Below, in pieces: positions 13,659 to 19,487 of a stretch of DNA of 19,487 nucleotides. The stretch comes from an uncultured Clostridia bacterium. GTDB lineage: Bacteria; Bacillota; Clostridia; Lachnospirales; Lachnospiraceae. The notes below the pieces were generated by a model. That model made no database searches. It worked only from the letters and a program-made list of their open reading frames with translations, and had not been told where the DNA came from. Every line of letters begins with the position of its first letter. The stretch's first letter is position 1. The translations under genes were made by a program, and so were the position numbers. The stretch spans positions 1 through 19,487 of the forward strand of contig CAMJIC010000016.1 of NCBI GenBank assembly GCA_946405675.1. The letters run 5' to 3'.

Positions 13659-15026
13659 TCAGATATGGATCCAGCCAAGCGCATTTGCCACTGAACTGAT
13701 AAAAATGACCACCAGCAAGGGAATCGACAGATATTTCAGCACAAAACGGTACAGCCCTTTTCTTCGGAACCTGGAGCTCTGCATCACCTCATCTTCGATC
13801 TTCGCAATCCCGATCTTCCTAAGGACCAGAAGGCAGATCATCAGCGCCGAGATCGGCATCATCAGGGAATTCGTCAGGAAATCAAAGAAATCCAGAATCC
13901 CCATCCCAAGGATCCTGACGAAGCTCAGCGCATTGAAGCCAAGGCAGCTCAGGATCCCAAGCCCCGCCATGATCAGTCCCATGGTCACAGTTGACCTCTT
14001 CCTGCCCCATCCGAATTCGTCCTCGAAGGTGGCTACGCAGGCCTCCGTCAGCGCGATAGAAGAAGTCAGGGCAGCGAAAAAGACCAGCACAAAAAACAGG
14101 ATGCCGATTACCCGTCCTCCTCCGATGGTGTCAAATATCTTCGGCATCATATTGAACATGAGCGAAGGTCCGCTCTTGAGCTGGCCCGGGTCTCCGCCTG
14201 AGAAGGAAAAGACTGCCGGGATGATCATCAACCCCGAAAGGACTGCCACCACCGTATCAAAGATCTCCACCTGGACTGTGGAGGATTCCATGTCCGTTTC
14301 CTTTTTCATATAAGATCCGAACGTGATCAGGATTCCCATTGCAATGGACAGGGAATAAAACATCTGTCCAAGGGCAGCAACGACTGTCATCAGGGAAAAC
14401 TTGGAAAAGTCAGGAACCAGGAAGTAACGCACTCCCTTCAGCGCGCCGGGCAAGGTAATGGCATAGATCGCAAGCGCCACTGCAAGAACCGCCAGGACAG
14501 GCATCACCATCTTGGATACCCGCTCGATCCCATTCTGTACCCCGAAAAAGATCACGGCCAGATCCACTACGATAAAGACAACAAACCAAAAAACCTGCTG
14601 CCCGCCATTGCCCAGAAATGCCTGAAAATAACTGTCATCGGTCATCGTCTGGCTTCCCTCCGTCAGGTAGGAGAACAGATATTTCAGCACCCAGCCGCCG
14701 ATCACAGAATAATATGGAACAATCAGAAGCGGAATTATGGCATTCATCCACCCGCCGGTTTTGTTCAGAAAACCCTTCCCAAAACTGCAGAATGCGCCGA
14801 CCGGACTTTTCTGCGTCATCCTTCCGATGGCCGACTCGCTCATGATCATGGTATAACCAAAGGTGACAGCCAGAATGATATAGACCAGGAGGAAGATCCC
14901 TCCGCCATACTGTGCCGCCAGGTATGGAAACCTCCAGATATTGCCAAGTCCTACCGATGCCCCTGCTGCAGACAATACGAATCCGAGCTTGCCTGAAAAA
15001 GAATGCCTGCCGTTTGATTCATTCAT
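13659..15026 (-). CDS. Sodium-dependent symporter of the SNF (NSS) family
   Basis: Inner-membrane transporter with a LeuT-type fold that couples Na+ entry to uptake of amino acids or related solutes. It is 455 residues with about 11-12 hydrophobic segments. The first segment has the family signature LSAAGASVGLGNIWRFPYLAAQYGGG, which holds the Na+ and substrate contacts, and ISEFVG-like positions follow as SESAIGRM. The substrate cannot be told from the sequence; related bacterial proteins carry Trp, Tyr, Leu or other amino acids. The ATG at 15026 is preceded by GGGGAGGAAGG. It has its own strong promoter at 15062-15090. Confidence 0.93.
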   Translation of the reverse strand: MNESNGRHSFSGKLGFVLSAAGASVGLGNIWRFPYLAAQYGGGIFLLVYIILAVTFGYTMIMSESAIGRMTQKSPVGAFCSFGKGFLNKTGGWMNAIIPLLIVPYYSVIGGWVLKYLFSYLTEGSQTMTDDSYFQAFLGNGGQQVFWFVVFIVVDLAVIFFGVQNGIERVSKMVMPVLAVLAVALAIYAITLPGALKGVRYFLVPDFSKFSLMTVVAALGQMFYSLSIAMGILITFGSYMKKETDMESSTVQVEIFDTVVAVLSGLMIIPAVFSFSGGDPGQLKSGPSLMFNMMPKIFDTIGGGRVIGILFFVLVFFAALTSSIALTEACVATFEDEFGWGRKRSTVTMGLIMAGLGILSCLGFNALSFVRILGMGILDFFDFLTNSLMMPISALMICLLVLRKIGIAKIEDEVMQSSRFRRKGLYRFVLKYLSIPLLVVIFISSVANALGWIHI

Positions 15027-15061
15027 TAACCTTCCTCCCCTTCTGTATCATTCTTTTTCAG

Positions 15062-15090
15062 ATTATAGCAAACGATCATTTCCCTGACAA
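15062..15090 (-). promoter_or_regulatory. Promoter of the SNF symporter gene
   Basis: On the minus strand, TTGTCA (15085-15090), 17 bp, TATAAT (15062-15067): near consensus. Transcription would start about 28 nt before the start codon, so the symporter can be expressed independently of the upstream reductase gene. Confidence 0.85.
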
Positions 15091-15108
15091 CGACAATGCG
15101 AATATACT

Positions 15109-15134
15109 ATACCACTACCATGCAGTAGCAGTAT
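15109..15134 (-). other. Inverted repeat upstream of the SNF promoter
   Basis: ATAC..CTAC (15109-15118) with GTAG..GTAT (15125-15134): two 4-bp arms separated by a 2-base mismatch, with a 6-nt centre. It overlaps the end of the reductase gene and lies about 20 bp upstream of the -35 of the symporter. It could be an operator or a weak terminator; no T-run follows. Confidence 0.35.
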
Positions 15135-15616
15135 CACAATGAATCCAAAGAAGCCTTGCGCCAATCCACGGATTCTTCCAGCAGGCGGACAAACTGTTCC
15201 AGCCCTTTCTTATCTTCCTCCGAAAACCGGTTCTTTTCCGGGCTGTCGATATCCAGCACAGCCACAACGCTTCCCCCGGCATGAATCGGAACCACAATCT
15301 CCGACAAGGATTCGCTGTCGCATGCAATATGCCCCGGAAAATCGTGCACATCCGGTACGATAATTGTCCGGTCGTCATTCCATGCGCTGCCGCATACGCC
15401 TTTTCCTCTCCTGATCAGGACGCAGGCGGGCTTTCCCTGAAACGGCCCGACCTTCAGCATGCCCTCCATAACCAGATAAAACCCGGCCCAGTTCAGGTTC
15501 TCCATAGATTCCATCAGCAGCGCCGAGGCATTTGCCAACACACTGATATAGTTTGGCTCTGCCGCAATAAGCGCCTTGAGCTGCACTGCAATGATACCAT
15601 AATCTGTTCTTTCCAT
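15134..15616 (-). CDS. msrC: Free methionine-(R)-sulfoxide reductase (GAF type)
   Basis: Reduces free L-methionine-(R)-sulfoxide, using thioredoxin-type electron donors. It is a 160-residue single GAF domain (NWAGFYLVMEG, GKPACVLIRRGKGVCGSAW, DVHDFPGHIACDSESLSEIVVPI, GVLDIDS-like AVLDIDSPEKNRF). The three catalytic or resolving cysteines of the E. coli enzyme (84, 94, 118) correspond to Cys65, Cys75 and Cys99 here, with the same spacing (10 and 24). This argues for an active fRMsr rather than a sensor GAF protein. The ATG at 15616 has AAAGGAA 7 nt upstream; the frame extends further but across tandem repeats. It sits between capA and the symporter on the same strand. Confidence 0.92.
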   Translation of the reverse strand: MERTDYGIIAVQLKALIAAEPNYISVLANASALLMESMENLNWAGFYLVMEGMLKVGPFQGKPACVLIRRGKGVCGSAWNDDRTIIVPDVHDFPGHIACDSESLSEIVVPIHAGGSVVAVLDIDSPEKNRFSEEDKKGLEQFVRLLEESVDWRKASLDSL

Positions 15617-15645
15617 AGAAACGTTCCTTTCCGACCCCAAAAACA

Positions 15646-15697
15646 AAAAGCCATCATGATCCGAAAGCCACAAAAGCCATCATGATCCGAAAGCCAT
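15646..15697. repeat. 26-bp tandem duplication before the reductase gene
   Basis: Two consecutive copies of a 26-bp unit (15646-15671 and 15672-15697) that begins AAAAGCCATCATGATCC and ends GAAAGCCAC / GAAAGCCAT, so only the last base differs. A broken third copy follows (AAAAGCATC). It lies in the 122-nt gap between the capA stop and the reductase ribosome site. Each unit holds the palindrome ATCATGAT. Confidence 0.95.
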
Positions 15698-15738
15698 AAA
15701 AGCATCTCACCATGACCTGCTGTCCTGCAGCATTGGCT

Positions 15739-16851
15739 TTAAGGCTCCTTCCATTCCAGCTTCTTTAATACTCTCTCATAGTCAGCGCTTCCTTCCGCGC
15801 ACACCGTCGGACAGTAATCATTTCGATCCATTCTGGAGGAGATCTCACAGGGAATCACCTTCAGGCCGCTTCGCTTTGCCGTCCCGTCTGCCCAGGTATA
15901 CTCCGCCTGCACGATCACCGAATCCTTATCATCCGGGTCAGTATTTCCCCCAAAACAGAAATTTCCAAGCGAATAGAAGATCGGAACATCTCCATAATAC
16001 TCCATCCGCTGCAGAATGTGGGCATGCCCGCCCACGATCAGATCACAGCCCCAGTCAGCCATATCATGCGCAAGCTGAACCTCCCATGCTTCCGGCTCTG
16101 TAAGATATTCCACCGTTCCCCAATGCATGAAGCCGATGATCAGGCTGCAGCCTGCCCCCTTGCATGTGTCGATATCTTCTTTCACACCGGCGCGCCAGGC
16201 AGCTTCACCCGAATAATTGTCAACCGTGTTATAAGAAACAATTCCGACCTTCAGTCCGCCCTCCATCGTCCTGATCAAAGGATTTCCTGCATCCGTATGA
16301 AGAATACCGGCAGAATCCAAAGCGTCTGCCGTGTCCTGTTTCCCTTCCGCTCCGAAATCGCCCGAATGGTTGTTCGCGAGGGACACCGCATCCACACCGC
16401 CTTCCGTCAGCACCCTTACGTAAGCGGGATCAGCCTTGAACCGGTATGGCTTCTCCACAGCGTTCACAGATCCGGTAAAGGTTCCTTCCAGATTTACCAC
16501 AGTCAGATCATCCGCCGCGAAGATATCCTTCACGCCGGAAAGCGGATACGCATAGTTGTCCCCCACAACCGACTGGAAATCGACATCCAGGCCGCCCTGC
16601 CATTCCAGCAGACTGCCGATTGTACAATCTCCGGCAAAGGAGAAAAGATAAGTATTCTTCGGCATTGCTGTCTCCGTCTGCGCAGCGGACTCCTCCGTGG
16701 TCTGCTCCGCAGGCTGCTGCGGTCTGCTGAGTCTCCCTCTCAGGAAGAAAACAGCAGCAACAACCACAGATACTGCCATGGCAGCCAGAACAGTCCATTC
16801 GATCAGGACGATATGCTTCCTCGCCAGTTTTTTCCTCTTACGCTCTTTCAT
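15739..16851 (-). CDS. Membrane-anchored CapA-type metallophosphatase-fold protein
   Basis: CapA family (PGA_cap), first known from poly-gamma-glutamate capsule synthesis and common in Clostridia without capsule genes; the exact role is uncertain. The 370-residue protein has a basic N-terminus, one membrane segment at about residues 13-37, a Gln/Thr/Glu-rich linker, and an external catalytic domain. Metal-site motifs are FSFAGDCTIG, VVNLEGTFTG, SLANNHSGDFG, IGFMHWGTVEY and VGGHAHILQ, followed by VPIFYSLGNFCFGG. The start at 16851 has AAGGAG very close (2 nt), a weak arrangement, but no better in-frame start precedes the membrane segment. No capB, capC or capE genes are nearby. A promoter is predicted at 17035-17064. 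Confidence 0.9.
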   Translation of the reverse strand: MKERKRKKLARKHIVLIEWTVLAAMAVSVVVAAVFFLRGRLSRPQQPAEQTTEESAAQTETAMPKNTYLFSFAGDCTIGSLLEWQGGLDVDFQSVVGDNYAYPLSGVKDIFAADDLTVVNLEGTFTGSVNAVEKPYRFKADPAYVRVLTEGGVDAVSLANNHSGDFGAEGKQDTADALDSAGILHTDAGNPLIRTMEGGLKVGIVSYNTVDNYSGEAAWRAGVKEDIDTCKGAGCSLIIGFMHWGTVEYLTEPEAWEVQLAHDMADWGCDLIVGGHAHILQRMEYYGDVPIFYSLGNFCFGGNTDPDDKDSVIVQAEYTWADGTAKRSGLKVIPCEISSRMDRNDYCPTVCAEGSADYERVLKKLEWKEP

Positions 16852-16974
16852 TGCTCCTTCGTTGCTCTTTCAGCACTTTTTCCGCCCGATCCCCTCCCCG
16901 CAGCGGATCATAACGTTTCGCCGCTTAAGCCTCCGGGGGCGGCGCGGAAAGCTTGTTCTTTTCCCAAATGAAGG

Positions 16975-17006
16975 TAAGGATCTGTTACAGTCTGAACAGT
17001 TACGCA
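16975..17006 (+). repeat. Dispersed repeat, copy C (short form) in the capA leader
   Basis: TAAGGATCTGTTACAG (16975-16990) is the exact reverse complement of 7982-7997 in copy A. It continues into TCTGAACAGTTACG, which matches the right arm of the hemW terminator (GAACAGTTACGA). It thus joins the two motif types seen elsewhere. It lies in the predicted leader of capA, not next to a stop codon. Confidence 0.65.
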
Positions 17007-17034
17007 TTTAACTGCAATACTTCACCAGATACAT

Positions 17035-17064
17035 ATTATACTGCTGCTCATAGCCTTCTGTCGA
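17035..17064 (-). promoter_or_regulatory. Promoter of the capA-type gene
   Basis: On the minus strand, TCGACA (17059-17064), 18 bp, TATAAT (17035-17040). The transcript would have a leader of about 180 nt before 16851. That leader contains copy C of the repeat and a GC-rich inverted repeat (CGCCGC / GCGGCG) near 16920-16945. The gene-free stretch 16852-17439 holds this promoter and that of the M3 peptidase gene, divergently. Confidence 0.65.
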
Positions 17065-17161
17065 ATCACTTATGACGCGCTGATTCTCATGTATGGTAAC
17101 AAATCGCACCCTGGCCAGCGGGACTGCTTATGGATGACTTGTTACATCGTGTCACACTCTT

Positions 17162-17194
17162 CCATGACAAATCCATTACAAATCCATGACAAAT
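17162..17194. repeat. 11-bp tandem repeat, three copies
   Basis: CCATGACAAAT (17162-17172), CCATTACAAAT (17173-17183) and CCATGACAAAT (17184-17194), in exact register. It lies about 35 bp upstream of the predicted M3 peptidase promoter, a place suited to activator binding; 11 bp is close to one helical turn. It may equally be a slippage product. Confidence 0.95.
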
Positions 17195-17228
17195 CATCCG
17201 TCAAGTTTTCCTAAATAACCGGCGTATG

Positions 17229-17237
17229 TGTTATGAT
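17229..17237 (+). promoter_or_regulatory. Extended -10 promoter of the M3 peptidase gene
   Basis: TGTTATGAT: a TGn extension followed by -10 TATGAT (17232-17237). No good -35 is present at 17-18 bp, which fits an extended -10 promoter possibly helped by an activator. The predicted start is near 17244, giving a leader of about 195 nt. Confidence 0.5.
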
Positions 17238-17271
17238 AGCTATGCAGATGATGCATTTGCCGGACGATTCA

Positions 17272-17312
17272 GCCTATGAAGCCGCGGGTGGCAATCCCCC
17301 GTCATATGAGGC
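17272..17312 (+). promoter_or_regulatory. Stem-loop in the M3 peptidase leader
   Basis: GCCT (17272-17275) pairs with AGGC (17309-17312), ATG (17276-17278) with CAT (17303-17305), and CGGG (17285-17288) with CCCG (17298-17301). This makes an interrupted hairpin within the predicted 5' leader. No T-run follows. It matches no known RNA family that I can name. Confidence 0.35.
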
Positions 17313-17439
17313 CAACCTGTTCTCATGATCTCACAGCTTGCGGGGAATGATTTCGGAAAGAGAACTCCTGAGCGATTATCACCTGAGCAATTTCATCATC
17401 GTCTGAGAAGAGAAAAGGAAAGTATAAAGGAAGGTGTAT

Positions 17440-19437
17440 ATGAAAGAAAAAATGATTCGCGCGTTTCTTACATCTGTCACTGCATCGTGCTTTCTGTCTG
17501 GCAGTGTTTGCTTTGGCGCGGCCCGGGCCGATGACGCACAGTCAGCTGCCCCGCAGCAGGAAACGGTGGAAAGCGAGGCGCCGGAAGCTCCGGAAGAGAC
17601 ACAGGACAAAGTGCAGCAGGAGCAGGGCATCCGGACCTGGAACGGGAAGGATGGGCTCAGTGATCTTCCGACCGCATGGGATCTCAAGGAACTGTACGCA
17701 GATGAAGATGCTTTTGAGAAAGACATGACACGGGCTGAGGAACTCATCACTGTTTATGAAAGCTTCCGCGGGACATTGAACAGCGCGGATGGGCTTCTCG
17801 CCTATATGGAGAGTCCGGAGCTTATGGAGCTTACAGCGATCTTAAACAACGCTAAGATGTATACGACTCTCCTTAGTTCCCTTAACCCGACGGACGCCTG
17901 GGCAGGCAAGGCATCCTCCAGATTCAGTGATGTGTCGAAGAAAAAAGATCTGGCCAGTGGATTCGTGTCCTCAGAAATCATGTCGATGCCTCTTGAGAAA
18001 CGCCAGGAGATCCTGTCGGATCAGCGTCTGGAGCCGTATGCCTATTATTTGCGGGAGTATATCGATCCGGATCATGTCGTGCTCTCTGAGGAAGCCGCCC
18101 AGGTTAAGACCTATATGGAAACTGCTGCTTTTAGTTCCCAGAATATCCACGACGTCTTTGATTATGCAGAACTCCCCCATCCTGCCTTTACTTATCCGGA
18201 TGGAACACAGGGAGTCCTGACAGATAAGGTCTATTCACAGATTATGGTAAGCCATGCCTACCCTGAAGAATTTAAGAAAGAGATTTTCATGCTCCGGAAC
18301 GCGATGCGCGCCCCATATGCCGCAACCTATACTGCTATGCTGGATTCGCATATGAAGGCATACTGGGCGGAGACACAAATCAACGAATTCGATTCCGCAC
18401 TGGCGTACTCGCTGGATCACAAGAACATTGACCCTGCAATCTATGACCGGATCATCCAATTCGCTCATGATATATCAGGAAAGATGCAGGATTTTTACGC
18501 AGCCAAGTTTGATCATCTTGGCGTTGAAGCAGCAATTTACAATCTGGAAATGTCTTCCTCCGACTATGAACCGAAGTCGGTCTCCTACGAAGACGCAGTG
18601 AACATCGGACGGGATGCGATCAGGCAGTGGGGCGACGAATATCTCAGTGTCTTTGACAGGATCATTACAAGCCCCCATATCGATGTCTATCCCTCCGGTA
18701 CCAAGCAAACCGGTGGTTACGAACTTCTCCTTGGAAATACGACAACGCCATTCGTTCTCTACAACTTCAACGAATTAGAAAGCTATATCTCCGCGATCGT
18801 CCATGAGATGGGGCATGCGGTCTACAGTGAATTCGCCGCTGAGAATCAGAATGAATACAACAACCATCCGGGGATCTTCACGCAGGAAGTCGCTTCCACG
18901 GCCAATGAGCTGCTGTTTTACAGAAAAATGGTTGAAGAGGCTCCGACAAAAGATGAGAAAATCTACTGGCTCGAGGGGGAGATCAACCTGTTTGGACTCT
19001 CACTCTACAGGCAGTGTATGTATTCGGAATTCGAAGACAATTGCTACAAAACCATCGAAGCGGGCGGGTCGCTCAACGCAGATGAACTCGCCGGGAAATG
19101 GTTGGAGCTGTCCAGGAGCTATTACGGTGACAGTTTCTATCTCCCCCAGGAATACGGCATCGAATGGGCAAGAATCCCGCACATGTACTACAACTACTAT
19201 GTCTATCAATACGCGACCTCTATCACCTACGCTTCCTCTGTGTGCAGGCAGGTTGAGGAGAAGGGCCAGGAAGAGATCGATGCCTATATCGACTTTCTGA
19301 AAGCCGGGAACTGTGCGGCTCCTGCAAGCCTCCTTAGCATCGCAGGAGTGGATCCTTTAGACGATGCGACCTATCAGGCTGCGGGGGAATATATAGGCGG
19401 ACTTATCGATGAGTATATTGCACTGATACAAAAGTAA
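17440..19437 (+). CDS. Secreted M3-family oligoendopeptidase (PepF-like)
   Basis: Zinc metallopeptidase that cleaves short peptides. The 665-residue protein starts with an apparent signal peptide (residues 1-30, ending ARA before DDAQ), then an Ala/Glu/Gln-rich linker to about residue 60. The oligoendopeptidase F-type helical domain follows (TAWDLKELYADEDAFEKDM, typical of PepF). The zinc site is H455-E-x-x-H459 (VHEMGHAVY) with the third ligand Glu483 in TQEVASTANE, the usual M3 spacing. Tyr- and His-containing segments near HMYYNYYVYQYATS form the substrate-binding C-terminal part. Most PepF proteins are cytoplasmic, so the export signal is notable. The ATG at 17440 has AAGGAAGG upstream; a GTG two codons earlier overlaps it. 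Its TAA stop begins repeat copy B. Confidence 0.95.
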   Translation: MKEKMIRAFLTSVTASCFLSGSVCFGAARADDAQSAAPQQETVESEAPEAPEETQDKVQQEQGIRTWNGKDGLSDLPTAWDLKELYADEDAFEKDMTRAEELITVYESFRGTLNSADGLLAYMESPELMELTAILNNAKMYTTLLSSLNPTDAWAGKASSRFSDVSKKKDLASGFVSSEIMSMPLEKRQEILSDQRLEPYAYYLREYIDPDHVVLSEEAAQVKTYMETAAFSSQNIHDVFDYAELPHPAFTYPDGTQGVLTDKVYSQIMVSHAYPEEFKKEIFMLRNAMRAPYAATYTAMLDSHMKAYWAETQINEFDSALAYSLDHKNIDPAIYDRIIQFAHDISGKMQDFYAAKFDHLGVEAAIYNLEMSSSDYEPKSVSYEDAVNIGRDAIRQWGDEYLSVFDRIITSPHIDVYPSGTKQTGGYELLLGNTTTPFVLYNFNELESYISAIVHEMGHAVYSEFAAENQNEYNNHPGIFTQEVASTANELLFYRKMVEEAPTKDEKIYWLEGEINLFGLSLYRQCMYSEFEDNCYKTIEAGGSLNADELAGKWLELSRSYYGDSFYLPQEYGIEWARIPHMYYNYYVYQYATSITYASSVCRQVEEKGQEEIDAYIDFLKAGNCAAPASLLSIAGVDPLDDATYQAAGEYIGGLIDEYIALIQK

Positions 19438-19487
19438 GGAGCTGTTCAGAAATAACTTGTACATATGACGCAGGACAAACGTTCATA
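19435..19487 (+). repeat. Dispersed intergenic repeat, copy B, at the M3 peptidase stop codon
   Basis: Read on the plus strand it begins at the TAA stop (TAAGGAGCTGTTCAGAA), continues with AATAACTTGTACAT (identical to the core of copy A), and ends CAAACGTTCAT, matching CAAACGCTCAT in copy A. In both copies it is in the sense direction of the gene whose stop codon it contains. The window ends at this point, so the right border is not seen. Confidence 0.75.

Noticed and set aside
16018..16971. Plus-strand frame of 317 codons opposite the capA-type gene
   Set aside because: Shadow of the CapA-type gene, which carries the metal-site motifs.
17242..17328. 28-codon frame in the M3 peptidase leader
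   Set aside because: No ribosome site, and its ATG falls at or before the predicted transcription start. The region is better explained as a leader hairpin.

Overview
The window looks like a moderately GC-rich chromosome segment from a Firmicute, most likely a Clostridia member of Lachnospiraceae type. The reasons are the lepA-hemW / hrcA-grpE-dnaK block, the holA/rpsT neighbourhood, a perfect CIRCE operator, sigma-A type promoters, strong AGGAGG ribosome sites, TTG starts and a small DUF6465-like protein. The placement is inferred from gene content and protein similarity by eye; no search was run. Most of the window is housekeeping chromosome. No phage genes, transposase, CRISPR array, tRNA or rRNA is visible.

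Left third (1-7351): the heat-shock genes hrcA-grpE-dnaK run on the minus strand from a TTGACA-17-TATTAT promoter followed directly by CIRCE. dnaK runs off the left edge. A plus-strand gene for a membrane-anchored SGNH/GDSL-type hydrolase sits between hrcA and hemW and is read back-to-back with the heat-shock promoter. hemW and lepA follow on the minus strand and end at a strong terminator.

Middle (7352-13650): rpsT (plus, TTG start, own terminator) faces holA (minus). asnA (plus) is read from a good promoter through a leader of about 195 nt that can form several helices. An intergenic stretch of 316 nt after asnA holds a strong terminator flanked by purine-rich repeats on one side and pyrimidine-rich 13-bp tandem repeats on the other. 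Next come an LCP-family cell-envelope ligase and an unidentified small protein (both minus), dtd, and a DUF6465-like gene with a structured leader and a long terminator (both plus).

Right third (13651-19487): three minus-strand genes encode an SNF-type sodium symporter, a free methionine-R-sulfoxide reductase with all three family cysteines, and a membrane-anchored CapA-type protein. A long intergenic region with divergent promoters leads to a secreted M3 oligoendopeptidase (plus).

The most unusual signals are non-coding. (1) A dispersed intergenic repeat has two clear copies about 11.5 kb apart, in opposite orientation, and each starts exactly at a stop codon (holA and the M3 peptidase). 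(2) A family of shorter related motifs built on GTAACTGTTCA / TGAACAGTTAC includes one copy that forms the hemW terminator. (3) The leaders of asnA, the DUF6465 gene and the M3 peptidase gene can all fold and match no regulatory RNA family that I recognise. Synteny also suggests that the sporulation genes gpr and spoIIP are missing from their usual place between rpsT and lepA.
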